Source: Lantana camara
Taxonomy: Eukaryota; Streptophyta; Magnoliopsida; Lamiales; Verbenaceae
Direction of reading: 5' to 3'
Length of the DNA stretch: 64,000 nt
Assembly (NCBI GenBank): GCA_037501455.1
Contig: CM074856.1
Span: 51,737,001 to 51,801,000 of the forward strand
The notes beneath the pieces are model-generated. The model worked only from the letters and a program-made list of their open reading frames with translations, searched no databases and was not told the DNA's origin. The position numbers and the translations under genes are program-made. Positions 11,487 through 22,185 of this stretch are shown piece by piece. Numbering within the stretch: position 1 is the stretch's first letter; the number at the start of each line of letters is the position of its first letter.

Positions 11487-12078
11487 TTATCACGTGAGAA
11501 AATGATTTAGAATACAAAAACCACGCCACGATTCATGAACTCCCAATTTATGATATGTGTTGTGCTTCGTAAAGGTATGTACGCTTGCGTGTGTAGCCCC
11601 TCACCCAATCAGTGTGACTGACCCCTCCCTCTTTATGTTTTTAGATTGTAGATACTGGTCTTTTGGTTTGAGCTAAGCGGTTTGCAGTCTTTTGGGGTCT
11701 TGCTAGTTTAGTTAGAGTCTGTATTTTCTTACTCAGTTCATTCTGCATTTGTACCTCTGGAATATTTGAAATTTGGAGAATTCGGAACTTGTATTTGTTA
11801 ATTTTGGCCCGTGATAGAAAGTTTGTATATAATCTGTTTTAATCAACTTGTAATCTTGGCTTTATGACTTATTATAATTTGTTAAAAGCTTCCACTCTTG
11901 AATATTTTAATTTATACGCGCTCTGTTTTAGGGTTTAGACCGCCTAGCTTAACTGTGGCTTTTGTTTGTCACCTGTTCGCTAATGTTTGGTGAGTGTACG
12001 GACTTCCCATTTCGTTACACGTGACGGGATCTAGTGCGGGGGATGAGGTGCCCACTTCTTAGGGTGCTACATCTAAAG

Positions 12079-12092
12079 TGGTGTCAGAGCTC
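12079..12092 (+). other. Primer binding site of F1
   Basis: TGGTGTCAGAGCTC begins seven bases after the LTR end. It matches the tRNA-Met-type site TGGTATCAGAGC with one change in the first twelve bases. H has the intact form at 53275-53288 on the minus strand. Confidence 0.75.
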
Positions 12093-12276
12093 CAGGTTGT
12101 AAAACCGGAGTTTTAGTGTCGTGTCTGTCTGTCTAGGTTGTTCGGCTTAGGAGTATGTGTGTATGTTTGCATTCAATTTCACTTTCACTTTGACATGATT
12201 TATGTGCTCTTAATTATATTAATTGTTCACATGAACATGTAAAAAAAAAACCCATGCATCGATATTTCCCCTGAAA

Positions 12277-13500
12277 TTGTGTTTCTTTACGATACCACCA
12301 AGAAGAAGGGATCACGATAATGCTCCTCCGCCTCGACCACCAACTGCCGAAGGTATTGTACGAGCCCTTCTTAATTATCTTCAACAAAATCCACAACAAC
12401 TAATTCCCCAAGGTGAAGGACAAGGAAGAGTTATCAATTCGGTTTATAAGGAATTCCAGGATAATAACCCTCCAAAGTGGCTTGGGTTTAATGATATTGA
12501 AGCGGAAGAACGGTTAACCGAGATCATGGGAATTTGGGAGATTTGCCCCCGCCCCATCATAAGAAAAGGTCGTATACACCTCCCGCTTTATACATGGTCA
12601 AGCTTCCAATTGGTTGAAAGGAATGAGAGCCTGTTTGGAAAGAAATGGTGAAGAATTCAATTGGAAGAGCTTTGTGAGGGAGTGTCGTGACAAGTACATC
12701 CCTCCTAGTTATTGGGAGAGAAGATTGCAAGAGTTTTTGGATCTCAAGCAAGGGAATCGGACCATTGAAGATTATATCCTCGAGTTTCAGAGGCTTGCTC
12801 CCTATGCTATCACATTACGGATGATGATGCTTTGAAGGCCTAAAATTTCGTGCACGGGTTAAGAGAAGACATTCAGTGGGCTTTGCAAGTTGTCACGATG
12901 GATACATGGACTAAGGCTACAAAGAAAGCTACTAAGGTTGAGGCCCAAAAGCAATGATTGGAGCCCCAATCCTACCACCCGAGGCAAGAGTCCGAGTCGA
13001 GTTCAAGCCTGGAAAAGAGGCCCGTATTTCAAGATGAGCCTCAAATCTTTGACCCCCAAAAAACTCCTCGATGATATCAAGAAGCCCCAATTTCGGAGTC
13101 CGAATCCGTTACCCACCTTACCGGCACCTATTCGATGCTCTTATTGAAGAGACCAAACCATACAAAAGAAATTTGTAGGAAGAAATTAAGAGCTTGCTTT
13201 GGATATGGAGAATTGGGACACAAGGTGAGATTTTGCCCTACCAATTTGAATCTGAGGCCTTTAAATACGATAACTCCAAAACCCCCGGAACAAGTCCAAG
13301 CACAGGCAATGGAATTTGATGCCGAAAATGATGTCGAGGCTAATGCTATCGTTGTGGTTCAAGGTACTATAAACATTTATGCCATCTCATCTCATGCATT
13401 GTTTGATTTTGGGGTAACCCACCTTCTTGTGTTGCCTTCTTATCTCTTTTGTGCACGTGCCCATTACTTGCGTGTAGCTCTATCCCTTTCTAATTACTGA
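12277..13500 (+). pseudogene. Gypsy copy F1: gag and protease start
   Basis: This is a Ty3/gypsy gag in several frames. The N-terminal part (12277-12530) has a proline- and glutamine-rich start, then NNPPKWLGFNDIEAEERL. The middle part (12610-12835) has SNWLKGMRACLERN, then YIPPSYWERRLQEFLDLKQG and DYILEFQRLAPYA, which is the retrotrans_gag core. The C-terminal part (13135-13500) has a CCHC knuckle missing its second Cys (CFGYGELGHKVRFC) and then LFDFGVTHLL, a protease start with DFG in place of DSG or DTG. At least three frame changes and a stop after codon DGYMD break it. No RT, RNase H or integrase follows before the LTR. Confidence 0.82.
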
Positions 13501-13641
13501 CGCTTGTGATTGTTGCTGCTTCGTTATCTCTTTTGTGCGTGTGCCCATTACTTGTGTGTAGCTCTATCCCTTTCTAATTACTTACGCTTGTGATTGTTGC
13601 TGCTTCGTTATCTCTTTTGTGCGTGTGCCCATTACTTGCGC
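13441..13641 (+). repeat. 84-bp tandem repeat (2.4 copies) at the gag-pro end of F1
   Basis: Units start TATCTCTTTTGTGC at 13441, 13525 and 13609. The period is 84 bp (28 codons) and the third unit is partial. F0 has a single unit near 8452. The duplication follows directly on the protease remnant. Confidence 0.85.
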
Positions 13642-14033
13642 GTTGTTGCGTATGGTGATCTAGCTTTACGATAAGTCGAGGGTCATGATTCTATCGAGCT
13701 TCTAAGGTGACTCAACTACCCTGAGAAGGTGCGAGTGGTGGAAGTCCAGTGACTACGCCATTCGTGTAACTCCGAGCTCTTGAGTTAGCTTGAAATGAAT
13801 CTAACGGTGATTGATGAATCTCGTTTAGACCCTCTCATCGTACAAGACAAATCGAGCTGCTCCTAGCCGTAACCAAGTTTGTGAAGGAGCCCTCCATCAA
13901 CACTTGAAGGAATCAAACCCCTTGTACTTGTACTGTGTGCATGAACCTCGAACATGGGTGAATACGAGAGAGTTGCTCACAGTTCTAACTCAAGCTGTTG
14001 GATCTAGGGGACAAGGTCTTTTTAGGGAGAGTT
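13642..14033 (+). other. F1: non-coding tail and polypurine tract
   Basis: No gene. It is homologous to the F0 tail at 8540-8945. It ends TTAGGGAGAG (14022-14031) next to the LTR start. Confidence 0.7.
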
Positions 14034-16250
14034 TATAACATCCCGGCTCTCCGGCAGTACAAGTATGACGTTACGATTATGCTAAGTGCATGTTTAACTT
14101 ATTTAAGTATGATATTATATGATTTATTTGATATTTAAATATTTGATTATATGCCTTATCATTAAATGTTGAATGTTTTTAAACCGTTTTAACTCGTTTA
14201 ACTTTGTTTTCAACTCCGATTTTTGTGAAAACTTGCTATGCATGAATTACATGATTTATGAACATGTTTATATGCTTGTTTATTATTTTAGAGTTCGTTT
14301 GATACGGTTTTAATACCGTTTTGTTTGATAAGGGACTCGAGGGCCTAACTCGTTTTAGAGAACCTTGGGTTCCAGAAGGCATAACCTGAGCTCGGGAATT
14401 AGGATTTGAATTCCGAAAGTGGTGCTGGAATCGTAACAAAAATAAGGATCTTATAAACCTAGCCTTATAGTTTTTTAAGTCCCCTTGAACCTCCGAAATT
14501 TCACCGAACTGAGCCTCGTGCGCGTTTCGTACCTTCGTTGACTATTTTGAGCATAACTCATTCAATTCTTGACCAAATGACTTGAAACTTGGACCTACAC
14601 CTCCCTTACATACCCCTCTCTCACCCATACCTTGGTCATTTGGTCCATGCTTAGACAAAAAGGGGAAAGAGCTGTTGCAACTCGAGACCAAGAGAAAAGA
14701 GGGAAACTACTATTCATTTTACCAATTTCAAGCTCTATAGTCCATCATTTCGCCTCAAATTCGAAAGGTAAGTCCATGGTTTGTTCTCCCTCTTCTCTTC
14801 TTTCTTTTAAGCGGTCATTTGCTTATTTTCATGGAGGTATGAGCATGATAGGACTCATGAATAGTAAGGGTTATGAACATTTTCATATTGATATGCTGTT
14901 CCTTGGGATTTCTTATGAATAGATGCATGAAAAGTGACCTAAAGACCTTCATTAATACATTTAGAACTTGTATTTTTGTGTTAGTTGAGTATGGATTGAT
15001 CCACCATTAATGAACTTATGAAAAACATAAAGAAAATGGCATGATATGATCTCTTTGCTCCCTTGCTCGCGTATATGGCTTGTTCTGCAAATTTGTGCTT
15101 GGAAATTAACTGATTTGCTGGTGTTTGAGCTGCCTAAACTTACCTATACATGTTGGCTTAAGGTGGGATGGATTTGCAGGGGATTTCAGTCATGGAAATT
15201 CAGAGGCGGAGCTGCTATGGTCTCAGTAACACCCGTTAGGGCGATGTTGCTTTGGGGAGGTCACGCCTGCTCAAGACATGAGCTTTTACCTCAGATAAAG
15301 GGGTTAACTCCTTTGTTCTTGGGGGTAGTAACCCCCGTGCCCCTCCCTCAATTTGGCCAAGTTAATACTACAACGAGGGGGGCCTCGGGCTTGGTTTTCT
15401 TGTGTGTTCGTGTTGTTTTGTGTAATCTTATGTATTGTGAACATGTTATATGATATGTTAAGTTGTAGTATAATGTGTTTTGATATTGGTTTTAATTTTA
15501 AGGCTTCATTTACTTGCCCGTTTTTGAATTATGACTTCATATGCTCTTATGTGACCTAAATCCTCCCTTATTTGAAATGCATGCATACATACCTCGTTTA
15601 TTCTTCTCGTATGATATTTTATTGCTTATTTTATGATATATATGAATTTTTATCATGTTAAATGATATGTTATGAGCATTGTATTAAGTTTATGGATCCG
15701 TTTGACATGTTATATGCACAATATGAATTGTTATGCTCTAAGTGCTACGTGTGAGTGAACTCTTGGTATCGTTTGCTTTCTTTACATGACTTGAACTTGT
15801 ATATGCCTTTGATACGATGTACTTTGATGTGTAATGTGTTGTTCTATGTATTGAATGTTTGATTTAAGTGTCGTTTATATGGTTATGTGGTAATTACTCC
15901 CTTTTTGTCTAAGTGTTGAACGTTTGTGATTTGCATTTGCATCATTCGCATTCATATGCATTTGCCGAGCATTTATATGGTTCATTTTGAGTCTAACTTT
16001 AACCTTGATGTTTGTCTTGTTCAGAGGAGTATCTCTTTGGTGACGAAGTCACTCCATAGGCGTTGGTTTTGTTCCCGTTTTACCCGGTTCGTCGGTGTAA
16101 GGTGAGGTTAGGTTATAGATAAACCCTAATGAAATGTGACCATTATGTATGTATGTGAATATAAGCCCTTTGTGTATGTAAGTATGTGCGAGCTATGAAT
16201 ACATATAATTATGATCTATGCTATGAATATGAATATGTTAGAATCTGAAT
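14034..16250 (+). mobile_element. 3' gypsy LTR of F1, truncated
   Basis: It is collinear with the LTR at 8946 from TATAACATCCCGGC (14034) onward, with the same hairpin cluster (15227-15336). It breaks off in the GAATAT-rich tract at about 16250, roughly 70% of the way through. From 16251 the sequence is the inner part of a copia family-1 LTR. An AT or TAT shared by both sides blurs the exact joint by 2-3 bases. Confidence 0.85.
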
Positions 16251-16735
16251 ATCAAAAGAAGACTTTTGGTCAAAGTAAGAGTCTTTCTCTCCAAGCGAAG
16301 AATATACTAGCTAGTGCGTGAAAATCCTATCCCTAATAGGAGATGGGGTTCGAACCCAATAGCTATAAATACAAGGGGTTCGAACCCCTTGATGGATGAT
16401 AGCAAAATCACCTTCTCCAAGTTATATCACATAAAACCCTAGAGCCTAAACACTAAACATAGAACTAGCATCCTCCCTGTTTAGATCGTGATCGAGGTTG
16501 GTGTGGACTATTTCTCTAGAGGGCTACTTTCTTGGAGTCTTGAAAGATTCGAAGAGCTTGGGGACTTGCCGCTTGAAGAGAGTTTATAGGCGGCTCAAAC
16601 TTGTCAAGAAAGCGTCGATCTAAGTGAGTTTCTTAGAACCCTACGAATTGGGAATAAGAATTGCAAGATTCGACCTTCTTTTGGGAATTTTTTTTCTTAA
16701 ATTCCGTTGCGTTACTGATTCGTGTTTTCCTAACA
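16251..16735 (+). mobile_element. 5' LTR of element D, 5'-truncated
   Basis: This is the last 485 bp of a copia family-1 LTR, closely matching 47606-48073 (the 3' LTR of A). It ends TTTTCCTAACA before the primer site. It contains CTATAAATA at 16363-16371 and two GGTTCGAACCC palindromes around it. The first ~1.4 kb of the LTR is gone, replaced by gypsy LTR. Confidence 0.87.
16363..16371 (+). promoter_or_regulatory. TATA box with flanking GGGGTTCGAACCCC palindromes (D LTR)
   Basis: CTATAAATA sits between GGGGTTCGAACCC (16345-16357) and AGGGGTTCGAACCCCT (16374-16389). The same layout is seen at 31825-31870 and 47699-47745 in the A LTRs. GGTTCGAACC also fits the tRNA-gene B-box consensus, probably by chance. 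Confidence 0.6.
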
Positions 16736-16737
16736 AG

Positions 16738-16753
16738 TGGTATCAGAGCCACC
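16738..16753 (+). other. Primer binding site of D
   Basis: TGGTATCAGAGCCACC, two bases after the LTR end. This is the complement of the tRNA-Met-type primer used by most plant copia elements. Confidence 0.9.
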
Positions 16754-18507
16754 TTGCAAGGCTTATTTCTGATTCATCTCTTTATTTATGAATTTGATAG
16801 AAATTCTTAGATTTAGATGTGATTAAGTATTCATGAGTTTTTTAGAGATCTAAGAAAAATTGAATTTATGTTTTTTCAAAAATTTTTGAAAAACTTTTTG
16901 TAAGATTTTTTATTAAAATTGTTTTAGATCAAATTGAATTAAATTGTGTTTTAATTTTATGGATTGATTTGGTTTTGAAACTGAAAATACAAAACACGAA
17001 ACCGCGTTACGAACCGAATACACGAAGCTTGGGCATGCTAAGGCGTCGCACACACAGCCCCACCATGTCCGCACCATCGCCGCCGTCCAGGGAATGTTGC
17101 GGTGCACGCTTTGCACAAGCATGCGCGCAGGCCGATCGAGTCCTGTCGGCAACGCTACTAAGTAGCTCCTGCAACCCCGCGGGAGCCTTTCCGCACCTCA
17201 GCCCCGCAACCGCACGGGGCCTTCGCCATTCCCTCCCACATCCGCGCGGGAGTTTGTCCGCTCAATGCCGGCTTATAGCCTAGGCACCTGAGCGTAAGAA
17301 GGCGCATGCAGCATTGTTGCTGGCGTGCGCAGCGTTGTGAGCACACACTCGCGCTCGACGCGTACGGACGGCCTGGGCCATCGGGCGGGCGTAGTGGACT
17401 ATCCTATCTGCGGTGGTCTCCTTTCATGTTTTTTTTGATCCGATCCCGATTTAATTTCTGAAAAATTTATTTTGTTAAAATTAATTTTATTTTTAAAATA
17501 ATTTCAAAATTGGGATTTTTATGAAATTAAAACGGATTTAATTTTTGGAAAAAATTTGCACTGATTATTTTGAAATAATAGAGAGATAAAATTATTATTT
17601 TTCAGGAATTAATTAGAATTTTATTGGCTTAGTATTTCTTGGATTATTTGAAAAGACTCATGAACAAGAATTGCATCTAAGTCGTGTTTTAAGTCATTAG
17701 AACTTAAAGCGGGAATTTTAATTTATGGCTAAATTTAAATTCTTGCAATTTATGCATGCTAGGTGATCATGGGTTTTAGTCTTGTGATGTTTAATTTATG
17801 CACATGAATGGTTTAAATTGGGGTTGGAGCCCCATAGTTGCATTTTTCAATTGGGGTCGGTGCCCCACTTATATGCGTACTGTTATGCGTTTATTATGTG
17901 GCTTTCCATATTACTGTTTTTGAGGGCGAGGTATGCCCCGTGTAATTGTCTATGGCCAATATGAAGATTGAGCCATATCATTTTATGCAAAGAGAGTAGA
18001 TTATAGGATAATGAGATTTTCTACTTTTACTTTGAAGATTTGCACCCATGGAGTGAGATGGATCCACACAAGAAGTAACATGGAGGCCATAAGTAAAGAC
18101 CCCTGAAATTGTTAGGCCAGGTTTCTATTATTGTAGTAGATAGGGCATCGTTTTATTTCCAATTCCCTTACGTGATTTAAACTGTTTTATATGGCATGTC
18201 TGTTAGAACTTGTGATTGTGGAGTGGCTTCCACATATCACGCATAAGATAGGTAGAACCCATGATCATCTCATGTTAGCATCATGCAAGGTCATGTTATC
18301 TGCTATGTGCTTGTGTGAAATGCATTTTAAGTTGTACTTGCATTAATCAAGACTAATTAAAATGGATAACCTATATATTGGTGAGGTCGGACCGGATAAC
18401 TCTCCGGTTAAATCAAAAATTCCCTTAAAATATAATTTTGCATGCTCACTTACTTCTCTGTTTTTCCATTTAGGTCGTAGATTCTATGATTCTCTACGTG
18501 TTTTGAA
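16754..18507 (+). other. Element D leader
   Basis: This is an untranslated leader with no gene. It is collinear with the B leader but shorter: the block with CACGACTCGTG motifs (B 41945-42520) is missing between ATTCCCTTAAAA and GCATGCTCAC (18420-18450). It holds the GC-rich hairpin island at 17030-17400 and, 30-odd bases before gag, a TTTTTCCATTTAG run that resembles a 3' splice site. Confidence 0.75.
17165..17252 (+). ncRNA. Three leader hairpins with AACCGC-type loops (D)
   Basis: Hairpin 1 (17165-17186): arms GCTCCTGC and GCGGGAGC, loop AACCCC. Hairpin 2 (17201-17220): arms GCCCCG and CGGGGC around a C/A mismatch, loop AACCGC. Hairpin 3 (17233-17252): arms CTCCCAC and GCGGGAG with one mismatch, loop ATCCGC. 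They lie in the GC-rich island that follows the primer site. The B leader has three hairpins of the same type with the loop AACCGC in all three. Confidence 0.6.
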
Positions 18508-19250
18508 ATGGCAACCAAAACCCTCTAGTATTGATCCTCGAGTCGAACAAGTTGATTGGTCCTAACTATTATGATTGGCTTAGGAATCTAAAATTCATTC
18601 TAGATTCCGAAAAGAGAACTTATTTTCTCTACGAGACGGAGGCCGTTTCTGAAGGGGAAGATCTAACCCGGGCTGAGCAGGATGCGATCCAGAAGTGGAA
18701 AGATGATAATCTCCAAGCCCGTTGTCTCATGCTTGCTAACATGTCTCCGGACATACAAAGACAGCATGAGTCCATGGAATTTGTTTGGGAGATTTACGAC
18801 CACTTAGAGCAACTTTACTGGCCTCATGAGCGTGTTACAAGGTATAACACCTCAAAAAAATTATTTCATTTGAGAATGAGGAAAGGTACAAGTGTCCATG
18901 AATATGGACTCAAGTTTCTAGATCTTATTGAGAAACTTGCTTCCAGGGACATGCCACTGAGAGATGAGCTTTCGGTGGATTTGTTACTAGCCTCGCTCCC
19001 ACCGTTATTCAATCTATTTGTCCTTGACTTCAACATGACTCATGCAAATGCTAGTGTAGCTGAGCTGATTAGTCAACTTGTGACTGCTGAAAGCACAATC
19101 AAGAAGGACAATAAGGTTATGATGGTAACAGCTCCATCTTCTTCCAAGCCTTCAAAAGGCAAGGCAAGAAAGCCAAAAAGAAGAAGAAGTCCCTTACGCC
19201 CAATGGAGGTATCACGAAGGGAAAAGCCCTAAAGAAGAAAAGTGATCAGA
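18508..19250 (+). pseudogene. Element D: copia gag
   Basis: The start codon is kept (18508), but the A-run right after it is one base shorter than in A and B, giving a stop after six codons. The next frame is open from 18531 to 19232. It shows the copia gag (UBN2-type) core: GPNYYDWLRNLKF, QDAIQKWKDD, CLMLANMSPD, LEQLYWPHERV, LHLRMRKG-like, then LISQLVTAESTIKK. A second frameshift near 19165 breaks the lysine-rich tail before the zinc knuckle. Compared with B, several conserved residues differ (for example W for R in LYWPHE). It is inactive. Confidence 0.85.
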
Positions 19251-21070
19251 AAGAGGACGCTTGCTTCCATTGTGGCAAACCGGGGGATTGGAGGAAAGAC
19301 TGCCAGGAGTATAAGGCTACTCTAAAGAAAGGTATGTTTCTCGTTGAAGAAAATCTTTCTATTAATTCTAACTCTTGGGTACTTGATACCGGTTGTGAAT
19401 CTCATATCTGTAATGATTTATAGATGCTAAGTGAGGTTCGGCAGCTCAAAGGAGGAGAATGTATCTTGAAGATTGGAGATGGCTCAACAGTTGAGGCTCA
19501 AGCTTTAGGCATAATTAGGTTAGATTTAGGTCATTTTGAATTAGTTTTAAATAAAGTCCTATTTGTACCAGACATTATTCGTAATATAATTTCAGTTCCA
19601 ATACTTAATTGTGAAGGTTACGAAATTAATAACTTTTTCCTTAAAAAGAAAATTTTTCAATACCTTTTGGTACATTAAACAATGGACTTTATCTAACTCA
19701 AAACACCAATATTTTGAATATACAATGAGAAACAAAATGTAAGAGAGATGACGAAGTCTCAGCATCTTTGTGGCATGCTAGATTAGGACATATTTCCAAG
19801 AACAGAATTAGCAAGTTAACTATCTTAGGGACATTCTCTGAAAATGACCTTAAACAGTTAACTTCCTGTGAATCCTGTCTCAAAGGAAAGATGTCCAAAA
19901 CTCCTTTCAAAGGGAGTCTTGATCGAGACACTAAGAACTTGGATTTGATCCATTCTGATGTTTGTTGAGTGCTTAGTGTAAGAACTTGAAACAATCATCA
20001 GTACTCTTCATAACCTTTACTGACGATTTCAGTCGTTATGGTTATTTGTACTTAATGAAGTACAAATCTAAGGCTTTTGAGAAATTCTTAGAATTTCAAA
20101 AGCAGGTTGAGAACCAAATTGGCCACAAGATCAAGACACTTCAATCTGATCGAGGTGGCGAGAATCTTAGTGAAGAATACCTTAGTCATCTCAAAGATAA
20201 CGGAATTATCTCTCAGTGGACTCCCCCGGGAACTCCTCAGCTTAATGGAGATTCTGAGAGAAGGAATCATACCCTACTTGATATGGTTCGTTCCATGATG
20301 AGTTTCACTGACTTACCACCTTCTTTCTGGGGTTATACTCTAAAAAGTGCAGCCAAGATTTTGAATCTTGTTCCTTCTAAGTCAGTCCCTAAAACGCCCT
20401 ATGAAATATAGCATGGTAAATCCCTAGTTATTCTTACTTAAGAATTTGGGGTTGTCCTGCTTATGTTTGAAGAGGACAATGGGAGATAAGTTAGAAGCTC
20501 GTTCTAACTTATGCTACTTTGTTGGCAATCCTAAGGAAACTATAGGATACTATTTCTATGATCAAACTGAACAAAAGGTGTTTGTTTCAAGAAATGTAAC
20601 TTTTCTTGAGGAATCGTTCCTTGAAGAAAAGAAAGGCAAGATCACAGAACTCAAAGAAATTCGAGATGATCCCACGCCACACGTGCAAAAAACGTCCCAA
20701 CCTAATACCCAACAGCCAATCACAAACTTTGATACACGTGAAAATCCTCCTCTAAGGCGTTCTAAATGCATTCCTACACAGCCTGAGAGATGGTATGGTT
20801 TCCTCTATGAAACCTCACAAGAGGATAATGATCCTCTAAAATATGAAGAGGCACTGTCAGACTCGGATTCTGAATAGTGAAAATAAGGCATGAAATCCGA
20901 AATGGACTCCATGTACTCCAACCAAGTTTGGACCTTGATTGATTTGCCTAATGGGGTAAAACCCATAGGATGCAAATGGATCTTTAAGAGAAAGCTCGGA
21001 GTAGATGGAAATGTTGCAGCCTACAAGGCAAGACTTATTGCTAAAGGATTAGCTCATGAGTGGCTTTGAC
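19251..21070 (+). pseudogene. Element D: pol with RT/RNase H deletion
   Basis: The order is: zinc knuckle CFHCGKPGDWRKDC (19262-19303, His replaced by Asp); protease WVLDTGCESHICND (near 19376-19420) followed by a TAG; pre-integrase WHARLGHISKNR (19769-19804); integrase with DDFSRYG, QSDRGGE and ERRN (19986-20411). Next are the integrase C-terminal region and linker (20446-20877), a double stop, and the first part of RT up to KARLIAKG (about 20890-21045). At about 21046 the sequence jumps to the last codons of pol (EWL, stop) and the polypurine tract, so roughly 1.6 kb of RT and RNase H is missing. Many stops are present. Confidence 0.87.
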
Positions 21071-21084
21071 GGGCAAGTGGGAGA
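21071..21084 (+). other. Polypurine tract of D, split by element C
   Basis: GGGCAAGTGGGAGA, identical in type to the tract of B. Its last bases GGAGA (21080-21084) are repeated at 30332-30336 on the other side of C. The base after that copy and the LTR start (30337-30338) complete the original junction. Confidence 0.9.
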
Positions 21085-21695
21085 TGCTGGGTGGTGGGCC
21101 CCAGAATAGTAGCGGTCCGGGACCACATTTTAAAATTTTATTTATAATAGAAGTATTAGAATATTTCTAAAAAGTTTTAATACAAAGCGGAAGACTAGCC
21201 GGACCTACTCAAGTATATACATGCAATTGATAATAAATTTTAAATCACTTAAGCAGATAAATATCTAACATGCAATTAACACTTAAGAACATATAATTTA
21301 TCGTGCTTAAAAATACAACTGTAAAATATTACCGTACTGCAAACATGGCTATCTAACGGCATTTTTCCAGCTCCCGAATTCACCTCCCGAGAACCCGATA
21401 CCTGATCTCCTCGTGAAACAGGTAGAGCTTCCCTGCAATAACCCCAGAGAAACCCTCGGAGTGTGGGCTCCGAAAGTATTTCTCTAAATACTTAAAGAAA
21501 ATAAAACTTTAAATTAGAAAACCCTTTTCAGGGTTTAATCTCCCGAAATCAGGCGTTTTATATATAAACACCTAATTAAAATTAATTCCAAAATAAATCG
21601 GAATTACCTAGGAGAAAAGGGATATGGTTTCAAAGCCGAGAGCTCAGCCAAAACATCTCCCAAAGCTGTGAATGAAAAATGAAGGTCCAAGACCC

Positions 21696-21705
21696 CTATT
21701 TATAG
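21696..21705 (-). promoter_or_regulatory. TATA box of C LTR (left)
   Basis: CTATAAATAG in element sense, inside the near-palindrome CCCCTATTTATAGGGG. Confidence 0.6.
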
Positions 21706-22120
21706 GGGAAAAACCGAGGGCAAAATGGTAATTTCACACCCCAATTGCGTGTGCAACTTGGATACAAAAACCGAGGTGACCACGTCGTAGATCTCAGCAC
21801 CACGAGTCTAACGCCGCCGGCCGCTCGCCGATCCGATGCCTCACGCGCCCTCAGGCGCGGCCACAAGGTGGCGCGTGTGTTACACCTTCGGCTAGGGTTT
21901 GCTCATGACGTGGCCGATTCTGATTCAGCCACGTGTCCGGGTCAGTCCTACCTGAATCCGACCCTATCCGTTTGAATCGGGTTTGGTCGATCCTTTTACC
22001 CGTTGACCCGGCCCGTTTCCGGACCAAATTTGGACCCTCCAACTCGATGGCGTGGTGCGATCTGGACCCTCCATTTGGCAGCCACGCGGACGCTGAGTCA
22101 GTGCCAACTGGGCCAATCTA

Positions 22121-22185
22121 CTGACGTGGCGTGACACGTCAGGTGCCAACGTCACCTGCCACGTCAGCAAAAAATGCCACGTCAT
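22121..22185 (-). promoter_or_regulatory. ACGT-motif cluster in C LTR (left)
   Basis: CTGACGTGG, GACACGTCA, AACGTCACC, CCACGTCA and CCACGTCA lie within 65 bp. This matches the plant bZIP-type ACGT core family (TGACGTGG and its complement). The right LTR has the same cluster at 29159-29219. Any regulatory role is inferred. Confidence 0.5.

Larger units (their letters stand above)
8946..12071 (+). mobile_element. Gypsy LTR shared by F0 and F1 (3.1 kb)
   Basis: It begins TGTAACATACCGGC right after a polypurine tract and ends GGGTGCTACA just before a primer site. It therefore serves as the 3' LTR of F0 and as the 5' LTR of F1. It holds a hairpin cluster at 10131-10235, a GAATAT-rich low-complexity run near 11045-11175, and CTATAAATA at 11478-11486. 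Open frames inside are short and unrelated to any domain. It is the same family as the H LTRs on the other strand, to which it is clearly but imperfectly similar. Confidence 0.88.

Noticed and set aside
16913..17346. Open frames of 60-104 codons in the D leader
   Set aside because: Same cause as above: GC-rich island, no similarity between copies at the protein level.
18440..18507. Leader of D as an intron removed in A
   Set aside because: There is a splice-acceptor-like TTTTTCCATTTAG, but the joint in A lies about 35 bases further on and not at it, so simple splicing does not explain the deletion.
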